From the NCBI GenBank assembly GCA_963749115.1, contig CAVVLP010000004.1, positions 62,001-126,000 on the forward strand: a stretch of 64,000 nucleotides of DNA, read 5' to 3'. Below the pieces are notes generated by a model. That model was not told where the DNA came from. It saw only the letters and a program-made list of their open reading frames with translations, and searched no databases. Shown piece after piece: positions 30,581 through 39,177 of the stretch (positions are counted from its first letter, which is position 1; the number at the start of each line of letters is the position of its first letter). The stretch comes from SZUA-36 sp963749115. GTDB lineage: Bacteria; Pseudomonadota; Gammaproteobacteria; Xanthomonadales; SZUA-36. The translations under genes were made by a program, and so were the position numbers.

Positions 30581-31489
30581 ATGAATTTCCGTGCACTAAA
30601 ATATTTTGTCAAACTCGCAGAGCTGAAACATTTCAGCAAGGCGGCGAACGCCTGTTTCGTGAGCCAACCCACCTTGAGTACTCAAATTCGAAAACTTGAG
30701 GATGAACTCGGGGTCTCGCTGGTCGAACGGGCACCCCGTCACATCATGCTGACACCAATAGGTGAAGATATTGCGCACCGTGCCAAGCATGTTTTGCGGG
30801 ACATTGAACATATAAAAGATGCTGCCAGACGCAGCAAAGACCCGGAAACGGGCACCATAAAACTGGGGATATTCCCAACCCTGGCGCCTTATCTGCTACC
30901 GCATGTAATCCCAAACATTCGTAAGCAATACCCCGATCTCAGGTTGCAGCTGGCCGAGGAGAAAACAGAAGACATCCTGAACATGCTGGATCAGGGGCGA
31001 CTCGATGCGGGTTTGCTGGCATTACCCATCGAAGAGCACGGCATGGAAATGGAAATACTGTTTGAAGAGCCTTTTGTCACTGCAATGCCGGCATCCCACC
31101 CTTTGACCGAAAAACAAACCATCTCAATCGAGGACCTTGAAGGGGAAGAGCTGTTGTTGCTGGAAGAAGGTCATTGCCTGAGACAGCAGGCACTCGCTGT
31201 CTGCGCCCTGGCCGGTGCCCATGAACGTGTTGATTTTCACGCCACGAGCATGGAAACCCTGCGTCAGATGGTTGCAACAAATGCCGGTGTTACACTGATG
31301 CCCGTACTTTCCGTCAAGCCTCCTGTAGCGTCTACCGACAACATCGTATTACGACCTTTCGTATCACCGGCACCCAGCCGCACCATCGCCCTTGTCTGGA
31401 GAAGCAGTTCGCCACTGGGTGGCTTTCTGCGCAAGTTGGCGAAATGCCTCAAGTTGGACCCGTCTTTATTGATTGAACCAAACTGCTGA
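30581..31489 (+). CDS. oxyR: Hydrogen peroxide-sensing LysR regulator OxyR
   Basis: A LysR-type regulator of 302 residues with an N-terminal winged helix (ELKHFSKAANACFVSQPTLS). The effector domain carries the two redox cysteines at residues 199 and 208 (GHCLRQQALAVC), exactly the E. coli OxyR positions that form the peroxide-induced disulfide. Start is the ATG at 30581 (a GTG precedes it in frame). No antioxidant target gene lies next to it; the downstream neighbour cysK is convergent. The intergenic region after it holds two structured repeats. Confidence 0.93.
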   Translation: MNFRALKYFVKLAELKHFSKAANACFVSQPTLSTQIRKLEDELGVSLVERAPRHIMLTPIGEDIAHRAKHVLRDIEHIKDAARRSKDPETGTIKLGIFPTLAPYLLPHVIPNIRKQYPDLRLQLAEEKTEDILNMLDQGRLDAGLLALPIEEHGMEMEILFEEPFVTAMPASHPLTEKQTISIEDLEGEELLLLEEGHCLRQQALAVCALAGAHERVDFHATSMETLRQMVATNAGVTLMPVLSVKPPVASTDNIVLRPFVSPAPSRTIALVWRSSSPLGGFLRKLAKCLKLDPSLLIEPNC

Positions 31490-31543
31490 CTCACAAGGTT
31501 CGTCTGAGATCAGGTTTTCACCGCACAGTTTGAAGGTGGGGGC

Positions 31544-31649
31544 GCTGGGGTGGGTATTGTCTTACCATGACTCGCTCAAGCACTTCCTTGTGGCGCTCAT
31601 ACTCGACTCCTGTCTCGTAAGGTCCTGGTAAGACAATACCCACCCCAGC
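31544..31649 (-). repeat. Structured repeat, copy 1: perfect 24-bp outer stem with inner AGGA-loop hairpins
   Basis: Arms 31544-31567 and 31626-31649 are exact reverse complements (24 bp) around a 58-base interior. Read on the minus strand, the interior begins CAGGACC and contains two small hairpins whose loops are AGGA-like (GAC-AGGA-GTC and CAC-AAGGAA-GTG). The same order of elements recurs in copy 2 on the plus strand, so I place this copy on minus. Confidence 0.8.
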
Positions 31650-31703
31650 TTAGTATCAAACGACGTGCATCTTTCAGAAGCCATTGCTCTATGCTTTCGC
31701 ACA

Positions 31704-31820
31704 GAGTCGAGGGGGTGTGGTATGTTGATTCAGGACCGTGAGCGACAGGACGTCGCGACCGAGTCCCCAGGGAGGGGTTCAAGACGTGTCCTGAAACGAC
31801 ATACCACACCACCTTGACTC
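31704..31820 (+). repeat. Structured repeat, copy 2: imperfect 33-bp outer stem with two inner hairpins
   Basis: Arms 31704-31736 and 31788-31820 pair at 29 of 33 positions. The interior has two hairpins: GCGAC-AGGAC-GTCGC (31742-31756) and CCCC-AGGGA-GGGG (31765-31777). Interior and part of the outer arms align with the reverse complement of copy 1 (shared CAGGACC, GACAGGA, GAG..CC.CA.GGA.G). The two copies therefore belong to one family, inserted in opposite orientations 54 bases apart. Confidence 0.8.
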
Positions 31821-31931
31821 CCCCACCGATCAAGAGCGATGTGCATGTTAGTTATGAAGTGAGTTACTGCATGGCCTTTGCGCCCATGCAGATTAAGAAT
31901 CAAGAATTAATTGTGGACAGCACCAATTTCG

Positions 31932-32885
31932 CTACAACCCCTCAAGCAACTCGTCGTCACCACCTTCCTTCACGCCTTCAAACAAAGGTGTAGACAAATA
32001 GCGTTCGCCGGTATCCGGCAGCATGGCCAGGATGGACGAACCTGCTGCGGCCTTCGCAGCTACTTTCAGGGCGGCCGCAAATGTCCCCCCTGCAGAAATT
32101 CCGCAGAAAATGCCTTCCTGTGTCGCCAATGCTTTTGCCGTATCTATCGCTTCATCATCAGATACCGTCACTACTTCATCGATCACGTTACGATCCAGTA
32201 TGGAAGGAACAAAATCGGGGGTCCAACCCTGGATTTTGTGCGGCGCCCATGGGTTGCCGTTTAACATCGCTGCCCCTTCCGGCTCGGTCGCAACCACGCG
32301 AACTTCCGGCCGCGCAAGTTTGAGAATTTCACCTGTACCGGTAATGGTGCCGCCGGTACCCCAGCCCGAAACGTAATGGTCCAGGCGTCGACCTGCAAAA
32401 TCGCGAATAATCTCCGGACCGGTTGTATTGCGGTGATAGTCAGGATTAGCCTGGTTATCGAACTGCTCGGTCAGAAACCAGCCATGCTTGCTGGCCAGGG
32501 CCCTGGTCACACGTAACATACCGGTCGCACGCTCTGCCGCCGGGGTCAATACCACGCGGGCACCCAGGGCGCGCATCAATTTCCTGCGCTCAATGGAAAA
32601 CGACTCGGCCATCACAGCCACAAAAGGATAACCTTTTACCGCACAAACCATGGCCAACGCGATGCCGGTATTGCCGGATGTTGCTTCGATGACTGTCTGA
32701 CCCGGTTTTAACAGTCCTTTGCGCTCAGCATCCTCGATAATACCGATGGCCAGCCGGTCCTTAACCGAAGACATCGGATTAAAGGACTCCACCTTTACAA
32801 ACATGTCTATACCTTCAGGCGCGAGACGATTGATGCTGACAACTGGCGTATTGCCAATAGTTTCGAGGATATTTTTGTAGATCAT
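31932..32885 (-). CDS. cysK: Cysteine synthase A (O-acetylserine sulfhydrylase) CysK
   Basis: A PLP enzyme making cysteine from O-acetylserine and sulfide. It opens MIYKNILETIGNTPVVSINR. The PLP lysine lies in FNPMSSVKDRLAIG, the substrate loop is TSGNTGIALA, and the phosphate loop is GWGTGGTITGTGE. The motif normally PGGSVKDR is PMSSVKDR here, a small departure. Length is 317 residues. The start is at 32885; an upstream in-frame ATG at 32918 would overlap a Fur-like sequence. Confidence 0.92.
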   Translation of the reverse strand: MIYKNILETIGNTPVVSINRLAPEGIDMFVKVESFNPMSSVKDRLAIGIIEDAERKGLLKPGQTVIEATSGNTGIALAMVCAVKGYPFVAVMAESFSIERRKLMRALGARVVLTPAAERATGMLRVTRALASKHGWFLTEQFDNQANPDYHRNTTGPEIIRDFAGRRLDHYVSGWGTGGTITGTGEILKLARPEVRVVATEPEGAAMLNGNPWAPHKIQGWTPDFVPSILDRNVIDEVVTVSDDEAIDTAKALATQEGIFCGISAGGTFAAALKVAAKAAAGSSILAMLPDTGERYLSTPLFEGVKEGGDDELLEGL

Positions 32886-32900
32886 TGTGACTTCCTTCCA

Positions 32901-32919
32901 GGAGTGACTGATTATCATT
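32901..32919. promoter_or_regulatory. Weak Fur-box-like sequence upstream of cysK
   Basis: On the minus strand the 11-base core AATGATAATCA (32909-32919) matches the Fur consensus core exactly, with about 13 of 19 positions over the full site. It lies 16-34 bases before the cysK start. Pattern match only. Confidence 0.25.
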
Positions 32920-33041
32920 CAATCATAGAACATTTCCGGCATTGTCGCTGATGGCCAATGCCAACAATGGAAAATCATAGTTTCCAGGTAAAAATCCTCA
33001 ACCAGCCCATGCTGGGGATACACATTAAAACAACATCTGTT

Positions 33042-34274
33042 TCAGGGCTGCATCAACTCCCTCAGCGTTACACCCCTGGCCAGTTTAGGAGCATTTTTGG
33101 CCACCCCTGCAGCGCGCTGCAGAAACAAATCCCGAATTGCCCAACTGCGCTTGACCATCAACAAACCGACACGTCTTAGCGGGGATAGGCTTTCGATTCC
33201 AAACAGGCTGTGCAACGCATGCATAGCAAACGCCATGGTTTCAGATTCTGAACGGCGCCAGCGGTCGTATTTGTGTAACACAGAGGTCGAACCAATATCC
33301 CCGCCCGCAAGACGAACAGCAATCAATGATTCCGTCAGAGCAGCCGCATCCGCAAACCCCAGGTTGACCCCCTGCCCCGCAAGTGGATGAACGACATGAG
33401 CCGCGTCACCCATTAGCACGGTTCGCTGCGATGCATAGCATTCACTCAGACGCATGCTGAGTGGAAAGGATGCCCTCGGCCCCACGCTTACAACCCGACC
33501 CAGCCAGCCACTGCTGGCCTCATCCAGTTCACTGCTAAAGGTCTTGGTATCCATCGCCATCAGACGTTCGGCTTCAGCCGACGGCCGCGTCCAGACAACC
33601 GATGAACGTCCATCAACGAGGGGTAAAAAAGCCAACGGTCCACCCGCCAAAAAACGTTGCCAGGCCACTCCCGGATTGGGCTTCTGTTTACCGACAACTG
33701 CGACCAGGCCGTGTTGGTTGTAAGCATGGTGATCCTGACCAACACCGATGAGTTTACGGACCCGGGATGCCGCACCATCAGCGCCGACAACCAGGCTGGC
33801 GTTAAGCACGTTACCGCTTTTGAGTACAACCCGGTTCTTTTCCCCGCACAGTTCCATTCCTTCGATTGAATCCGGACAATATACGTCCACCAGGCCACCT
33901 GTAGTGACCACTTTCCAAACCGACCATTGAAGTAGTGCGTTTTCAACGATCGTACCAAGGCTTTCCAGGTTGAATACAGGTGCATCGAATAACAGCGGAT
34001 CCAGCTCCACACCATCTTCAACCTGCATCCGCCGGTACGGTCTGACCCTTTGCGCGCTGATCAGTTTCCACGCGCCCGCCTGATCAAGAACTGCCGACGA
34101 ACCGGGTGATATTGCAGACACCCGCAGACCAACATCAGCATCCGCATCGAACGCCTGGGGCTCAAGGGCTTCTACCAGTGCGACGGAGAAACCGGATCGC
34201 GAAAGCAGGCTGGCAAGAGTGGCGCCGACCATACCGGCACCGATGATCGCTACATCGTAATTCAGGTTTTTCAT
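33042..34274 (-). CDS. UbiH/UbiF-family FAD hydroxylase (ubiquinone biosynthesis, probably UbiI-like)
   Basis: A flavoprotein monooxygenase of 410 residues. The dinucleotide-binding motif is AIIGAGMVGATLASLLSRSG, the DG motif is VVGADGAASRVRKL, and the GD motif is LMGDAAHVVHPLAGQGVNLG. These enzymes hydroxylate the ubiquinone ring at C5, C6 or C1. Its place directly after ubiH and pepP, with a four-base overlap with ubiH, matches the ubiI position in E. coli. Sequence alone does not settle which ring carbon it acts on. Confidence 0.85.
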   Translation of the reverse strand: MKNLNYDVAIIGAGMVGATLASLLSRSGFSVALVEALEPQAFDADADVGLRVSAISPGSSAVLDQAGAWKLISAQRVRPYRRMQVEDGVELDPLLFDAPVFNLESLGTIVENALLQWSVWKVVTTGGLVDVYCPDSIEGMELCGEKNRVVLKSGNVLNASLVVGADGAASRVRKLIGVGQDHHAYNQHGLVAVVGKQKPNPGVAWQRFLAGGPLAFLPLVDGRSSVVWTRPSAEAERLMAMDTKTFSSELDEASSGWLGRVVSVGPRASFPLSMRLSECYASQRTVLMGDAAHVVHPLAGQGVNLGFADAAALTESLIAVRLAGGDIGSTSVLHKYDRWRRSESETMAFAMHALHSLFGIESLSPLRRVGLLMVKRSWAIRDLFLQRAAGVAKNAPKLARGVTLRELMQP

Positions 34275-35488
34275 ACCGGTCTCAGCGGCTCACCCAGTGC
34301 CAGGCGCGGCACCCTGCCCCGATAGCCCATTGCCTTGATGGCCGAATAACGACGAAGGGATGGCAATATCGCATGCGCGATCAAACCCGTTGTCCGTAGT
34401 CCTGCAGCTATTGGTGAGGGATGAGAAAAAAGCCGGGTCATACCATCTGAAGTTGCAATAGTTCCGCGCTGATCCTGCTGACGCCAGGCACTGTAGGTAT
34501 GTAAAAGACCCGTTTCACCAGGGTCACCCAGATCGTCATCAGCCAATATTTCTGCCAGCACTGCGGCATCCCTCAGTGCAAGGTTAAAACCCTGCGCACC
34601 AATCGGGTGTATCGCGTGGGCAGCATTACCCAGGATGACCAGGCGTTCACGCACATCCTCGGTAGCACGTACCAGTTTCAGTGGATAAGCAGTGCGTTTA
34701 CCTACTTGTATCAAAGCACCCAACTGTTTACCAAAACGCATTTGTGCACGCGCCAGGAAGGCCTCATCATCCAGGTTCAATATCTCCGTTGCAGCTTCAG
34801 TGGCCACCGACCAAACCAACCCGCAACGTTTTCCAGTGTGCGGCAATACCGCGAAAGGACCGGTATCCGTCAGACATTCAAATGCCCGTCCGTCATGTGA
34901 AATTTCCGGTGTGATATTGCAGATGACAGCGGTTTGACCATAGTCCCTGGTTTGCGTGGGAATTTGCAAATGGTTCCTGATGAATGAACCGGCGCCGTCA
35001 GCGGCAACAACCAGGCGCGCTTCCAATTCATCAGTACCCTGCCCGGTATCAAGGTGTAGTTTGCTTGATGGCCCGCCAATTTCGATGTCCCTGACAGATG
35101 CCGGGCTGACAAGCTCAATATTGGCAGTCTGCTCCAATAAGCCGGTCACGGCGACACCAAACCTGCGTGCCTCGACCACGTGACCGAACTCGGTCAAGCC
35201 CATTTCAGCCGGATCCAGCACCACCCGCCCCGGGCGGGCCAGTTCGGTGATAAAGATTTTTCGAATGGCAGTTGCATCTGCTTCAAGCATTTCCCACAAA
35301 CCGATACCGGATAAAATACGGCATGAACTGTGGCTGAGCGCCAGTGTCCGGTCATCGTAGCTTGGCTGTTCAGCTGCCTTGTACGCCACCGCTTCGATCA
35401 CCTTGATGTCATAACCCAAAGGTGCAAGTGCAACGGCCAGGCTGGCCCCGGCGAGACCACCACCTACAATGGCGATATCACATTTCAT
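34271..35488 (-). CDS. ubiH: 2-octaprenyl-6-methoxyphenol hydroxylase UbiH
   Basis: FAD monooxygenase of 405 residues. It has AIVGGGLAGASLAVALAPLG at the N-terminus, VVAADGAGSFIRNHLQI, and LGNAAHAIHPIGAQGFNLAL with the UbiH-type GNAAH and IGAQGFNL rather than GD-AH. This variant motif is what separates UbiH from its paralogue next door. It overlaps pepP upstream and the UbiI-like gene downstream by four bases each, so the three form one translational unit. Confidence 0.9.
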   Translation of the reverse strand: MKCDIAIVGGGLAGASLAVALAPLGYDIKVIEAVAYKAAEQPSYDDRTLALSHSSCRILSGIGLWEMLEADATAIRKIFITELARPGRVVLDPAEMGLTEFGHVVEARRFGVAVTGLLEQTANIELVSPASVRDIEIGGPSSKLHLDTGQGTDELEARLVVAADGAGSFIRNHLQIPTQTRDYGQTAVICNITPEISHDGRAFECLTDTGPFAVLPHTGKRCGLVWSVATEAATEILNLDDEAFLARAQMRFGKQLGALIQVGKRTAYPLKLVRATEDVRERLVILGNAAHAIHPIGAQGFNLALRDAAVLAEILADDDLGDPGETGLLHTYSAWRQQDQRGTIATSDGMTRLFSHPSPIAAGLRTTGLIAHAILPSLRRYSAIKAMGYRGRVPRLALGEPLRPV

Positions 35489-36794
35489 GATGCCATCAGT
35501 TCTTCGATGTCGGTGGTGGTTTTACAAATATCCGAAGTCAAAATATCAGCATCGTCCCGCGTTACCACTACATTGTCTTCAATACGTATTCCCATACCAC
35601 GCCAGACTTCATCAACTGCGGTCGCGGTTGGCCGGAATATAGATTCCCGGTTCCACGGTGAACACCATTCCGGGCTCCAGCACCCGCGAGTGACCGTCGA
35701 TTTCGTACTCACCCACATCGTGGACATCCAGACCCAGCCAATGACCCGGTGTTATGCACGTAATAATCCTTGAAGTATTCCTCCTCCAGGGCTTCCTCAA
35801 GCCCGCTCTTAAGAATACCCAGGTCGATCATACCTTCGGTCGCAACCCGCACCGCTGTTTCGTGGACGTGCTCCCAGGGGTTGCCGGCACGGACCGAGTC
35901 TATGGCTTTTAGCTGTGATTCGAGCACCACCTGGTACAGGTCCTTTTGCGGTCCTGTGAATTTTCCATTGACCGGGAAGGTACGGGTGATATCCGAAGCA
36001 TACCCGTCGAATTCGGCACCGGCATCAATCAACAACAGGTCACCATCATTGAGCGTGTCGCGATTGCTGATGTAATGCAGGACGCAGGCATTGGCGCCAC
36101 CGCCAACGATAGGAATGTATGAGGCTTCGCACTGATTCAGGATAAAGGTGCGCAGCAACTCCCCGTGAATTTCCGCTTCATTCATACCCGGTTTACAGAC
36201 TTGCATCGCACGCCGATGGGCGCTTGCCGCGATGCGTGCTGACTTTTTCATCGTGGTTATTTCGGTACGGCTTTTAAACAAGCGCATTTCGTGGAGATTG
36301 TGACCCAGTGCAATGATTTCGTCGGGTGCGTGAAACTTTTTTCGTGTCTTTGCTCGAAATTCATTCATCCAGCCGATCAGGAGCTGATCAAAATCCGGGT
36401 CTTTGCCCAGGTCGTAATAAACCCGTTCCCGGCCATGCAGCATTGGCGGCAGACGCTCTGCGATTTCGCTGATCGGGAAAGCTTTGTCGAAACCGAACTG
36501 TTCGACTGCGCCATCGGTGCCGGTCATCAGGCCATCCCACATTTCCCGGTGGGGATCCCGTTCACGGCAAAACAGAATTGAGCGGCCGGATTTAGCTTGC
36601 GGCAACAACACGATCATGGCTTCAGGTTCAGAAAAACCACTCAGGTACAAAAAATCACTGTCCTGCCGATAGGGATAGCGGACGTCATTGTTACGTATTT
36701 TATGAACAGCAGCGCGTACGATAACAACCGACTCATCACCAACCATTTCCATTAAGCGTTGACGGCGTTTTATATACTCTTTAGTTTTTATCAT
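35485..36794 (-). CDS. pepP: Xaa-Pro aminopeptidase PepP, two frameshifts
   Basis: An M24B metallopeptidase that removes N-terminal residues before proline. The N-terminal creatinase-like domain (IRNNDVRYPYRQDSDFLYLS) and the start of the catalytic pita-bread fold (LLIDAGAEFDGYASDITRTF, with metal Asp residues) are uninterrupted. Removing one base near 35746 gives HNTGHWLGLDVHDVGEY, and another near 35629 gives TAVDEVWRGMGIRIEDN, containing the last metal ligands. Corrected length is about 436. It is the first gene of the ubi unit on this strand after ygfB. Confidence 0.93.
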
Positions 36795-36824
36795 TATGTT
36801 ATTTTCAGACTCAGTACGGGAAAT

Positions 36825-37385
36825 TCAATGAATCAAATCCTGACCTTCGGGACCACGAAGATCTTCCCTGATCATCAGGATGACGATTCGTATGTATTCA
36901 ACAATTTCTGCGAAAGCAATTTCATCTTCCTCGCTTTCATCAGTATCGCTAACATCTGCGGTTGATATTTGCTGCAGATCTTTTAATGCCTCATTGGCTT
37001 CTTCGGACAAGGCTTTCAATGTTTCATCACCGCTACTGCCGATGCCGGCGAGAAATCCATTACACCATTGCGAAAGTGCCATGGTTCGCTCCTCCAGCAT
37101 TTCTTCGTCGTCTGGCAGCCACAAAGAAAAACCCAAATCTTCATCCGACAATTGTGCCTTGCTTGCATTGAGTAGCTCCTCAAGTGCCATTCTAAGACCT
37201 GTACCCGGTGTTTTTACCAGTTCAAGCATATCCAGCAAACCAATAAATGCATCCAGGCGGGCATCTGGCAGACGACACAATAAACCACAGACAATACCAT
37301 GACATTCAGCCAGTTCCGGGGCCTCGAGGTTTCCCTGGGCCATGGCCAGCGTGTGTTCAAAATCAGGTAACTTGGCGGTGGTCAT
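36825..37385 (-). CDS. UPF0149 family protein (YgfB-like)
   Basis: About 186 residues, helical and acidic, with the family signature AECHGIVCGLLCRLPD near the N-terminus and LSQWCNGFLAGIG in the middle. The C-terminal part is rich in Asp/Glu (SDTDESEEDEIAFAEIVEYI). YgfB in Pseudomonas has been linked to control of ampDh3 expression, but no target can be inferred here. The start is MTTAKLPDF at 37385. It is divergent from the zapA operon and 30 bases upstream of pepP. Confidence 0.88.
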   Translation of the reverse strand: MTTAKLPDFEHTLAMAQGNLEAPELAECHGIVCGLLCRLPDARLDAFIGLLDMLELVKTPGTGLRMALEELLNASKAQLSDEDLGFSLWLPDDEEMLEERTMALSQWCNGFLAGIGSSGDETLKALSEEANEALKDLQQISTADVSDTDESEEDEIAFAEIVEYIRIVILMIREDLRGPEGQDLIH

Positions 37386-37544
37386 GTTTGTTGTTCTCAA
37401 TGTCGCGTGGTGAAGGTACATGTTTGTACCTCAGAAGGAAGTGATGTTATCAGTTGGGCAGTTGGCTTCAAAGCATGATCATTTGTATCGAACATTTTCA
37501 TATTGCCGATTGACCCTCATTAACTGTCAAATTATAGTGCTGTC

Positions 37545-37766
37545 ATGGATTCCTTAGAACAAACAGATAAAGATCTGCAACGTCTCGAAAAGCAACTACA
37601 CAAATTGCTGGCCCAAATTCAGAAACTTCGTGAAGAAAATCAGTCTTTGCATGTGCGTCAGGACGCATTGGTGACCGAGCGCGCTTCACTGGTGGCCAAA
37701 AATGACGAGGCACGTACCAAGGTTGAGGCCATGATCAATCGTCTCAAGGGATTGGAGCAAGTCTGA
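37545..37766 (+). CDS. Small coiled-coil protein of the TIGR02449 type, next to zapA
   Basis: A 73-residue protein that is almost entirely a predicted coiled coil (LQRLEKQLHKLLAQIQKLRE followed by further heptads). Such proteins regularly precede zapA in gammaproteobacteria and resemble ZapB in size and character. It ends six bases before zapA. A role in division-ring assembly is inferred from position only. Confidence 0.82.
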   Translation: MDSLEQTDKDLQRLEKQLHKLLAQIQKLREENQSLHVRQDALVTERASLVAKNDEARTKVEAMINRLKGLEQV

Positions 37767-37772
37767 ATCAAC

Positions 37773-38072
37773 ATGGAAAAGACAACATCTGAACCAATCT
37801 CGGTTGAGATTCTTGATCGGGAATACCAGTTCGCCTGCGAAGCCGGGGAACGTGCGGCGCTGAAAGCCGCCGCGGTTTTTCTCGATGAGCGTATGCGTGA
37901 CATCAAGAATGCCGGCAGGTTGATGGCTCTTGAGCGCATTGCAGTAATGACAGCCCTGAATCTTTCCGATGAATTGCTCAAGTTACAAAAGGTCGAAAAA
38001 CACCGCAAGGAAAACATGGATAGTCGAATTCGTTTGCTCGTCAACGAACTCGATGATGCGCTTGATGAGTAA
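37773..38072 (+). CDS. zapA: Cell division protein ZapA
   Basis: ZapA cross-links FtsZ protofilaments. The 99-residue product has the N-terminal globular part with ISVEILDREYQFACEAGE and a C-terminal coiled coil (KLQKVEKHRKENMDSRIRLL). The mid-region RLMALERIAVMTALNLSDEL is typical. It is directly followed by the 6S RNA gene, the usual gammaproteobacterial order. Confidence 0.92.
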   Translation: MEKTTSEPISVEILDREYQFACEAGERAALKAAAVFLDERMRDIKNAGRLMALERIAVMTALNLSDELLKLQKVEKHRKENMDSRIRLLVNELDDALDE

Positions 38073-38078
38073 ATGAGC

Positions 38079-38084
38079 TAGAAT
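38079..38084 (+). promoter_or_regulatory. -10 element of the 6S RNA promoter
   Basis: TAGAAT ends seven bases before the predicted first base of 6S RNA (38092). No convincing -35 is seen at the right distance. Confidence 0.45.
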
Positions 38085-38091
38085 TAGATAG

Positions 38092-38276
38092 CCCTCTGTG
38101 GTGTTTGCCAGTGGGCCTGATATACGCCTTGTCCCTAATTTATAACTTCGGGTTGGCATATCTGACTGCTGTTGTGCATGTTCGCCTTGGTGCGAAAAGC
38201 CTGAAGCCCAGGAAGCCGTCCCACTTGAACCTTTTGGTTCAAGGTAATCAGGTCTGCAGCGGCATCCACGGAGGGT
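38092..38276 (+). ncRNA. ssrS: 6S RNA
   Basis: 6S RNA binds sigma-70 RNA polymerase by imitating an open promoter. The ends pair (CCCTCTGTGG at 38092-38101 with CCACGGAGGG at 38266-38275). The 3' half contains the conserved TTGAACC-loop-GGTTCAAGG hairpin followed by CAGGTCTGCAGCGGCATCC, very close to E. coli. The 5' side has GTTTGCCAGTGGGCCTG. It lies between zapA and fau, the conserved location. End points are set by the terminal stem and may be off by a few bases. Confidence 0.92.
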
Positions 38277-38378
38277 TTATTTTTTCGGTGCCGGGTTTCC
38301 GCCTGATGGGCACCCACACCGTTGAATTCCGAAAGTTTTTCACCAAAGCAGCCCACAACGTTAAAACACCGGTCAAAT

Positions 38379-38709
38379 GTGAATCCTTCCAAGACGATAT
38401 TACGTCGTGAGTTGCGCTCCAGAAGACTGAGCCCGTAGCGCTCTCCAGTGTCGATATGCTAATCATGCCATTGGTGGGTTATGACCGGTTTGGCAACCGT
38501 CTAGGTATGGGCGCCGGTTATTATGACCGCTGTCTCGAACCATTACGCGACTCGTCTGCACCCTTGAGAGTTGGAATTGCATACAGCCTGCAGGAAGTGA
38601 CCCCATCGATAAAAATAAATGGGATATTCCGTTACATGGTCTTGTAAATGAGCGTGGTTGGTTTACATTTGTCTGTCAGGAACTATTAAGCACATCGTTG
38701 GAGGATTAA
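38379..38709 (+). pseudogene. fau: 5-formyltetrahydrofolate cyclo-ligase, internally deleted and frameshifted
   Basis: A GTG at 38379 opens VNPSKTILRRELRSRRLSP, a typical Fau N-terminus, which hits a stop at 38436. The C-terminal third follows at once in another frame: SSVDMLIMPLVGYDRFGNRLGMGAGYYDR, the Fau signature (given here in two parts: SSVDMLIMPLVGYDRFGNR and LGMGAGYYDR). A missing base near 38600 then returns it to NKWDIPLHGLVNERGWF and a stop at 38709, one base before the next ATG. About 110 internal residues, including the ATP/folate-binding middle, are absent. The product would be inactive. Either the gene is decayed or the assembly dropped a segment. Confidence 0.8.
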
Positions 38710-39177
38710 ATGAAACATTGGCTGGTAAAAAGTGAACCAAATGTTTTCAGTGTTGATGATTTGGCGGAGTGTCCCGACCAGACACGATGGTGGAAACATG
38801 TACGCAACTACCAGGCACGCAATTTTATGCGTGATGATATGCAGATCGGAGACCGTGTTTTCTTCTATCACTCGAACACCGATATCCCCGCTATTGTCGG
38901 TCTGGCGGAGATTGTATCGGAGCCATATCCTGACCCGGATGCCTTTGATCCCGAAGCCAAATACTTTGATCCGAAGAGTGATCCTGAAAACCCGCGCTGG
39001 TTCCTGGTCGATATTCGCCTGACCACCAGGCTGGAGAAACCCATTGCCCTGAAAACCATCAAGGAACATGGCGAAACCCTGGGTGACCTGCCCTTGATCC
39101 GCAAGGGCAATCGCCTGTCCGTGATGCCGGTTACCCCCGAACAATGGGATTACATTATGTCGTTGAAAGCAGCATGA
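38710..39177 (+). CDS. EVE-domain protein
   Basis: 155 residues, all one EVE domain (PUA/YTH-related fold): opening MKHWLVKSEPNVFSVDDL, core GDRVFFYHSNTDIPAIVGLA, and the end SVMPVTPEQWDYIMSL. EVE proteins are thought to bind modified bases in DNA or RNA. The gene is common beside zapA/fau/rpiA in gammaproteobacteria. The ATG directly abuts the fau stop, and its own stop overlaps the rpiA start (ATGA). Confidence 0.9.
   Translation: MKHWLVKSEPNVFSVDDLAECPDQTRWWKHVRNYQARNFMRDDMQIGDRVFFYHSNTDIPAIVGLAEIVSEPYPDPDAFDPEAKYFDPKSDPENPRWFLVDIRLTTRLEKPIALKTIKEHGETLGDLPLIRKGNRLSVMPVTPEQWDYIMSLKAA

Larger units (their letters stand above)
31490..31931. other. Gene-free stretch between convergent oxyR and cysK
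   Basis: The 442 bases hold no convincing gene. They contain two related structured repeats (separate entries) and, at about 31868-31893, a short 8-bp hairpin (CTGCATGG/CCATGCAG) that may help end cysK transcription. Confidence 0.8.

Noticed and set aside
38105..38410. 101-residue frame starting inside the 6S RNA gene
   Set aside because: The 6S RNA is a confident call and the frame has no coding character; the fau N-terminus is in a different frame.
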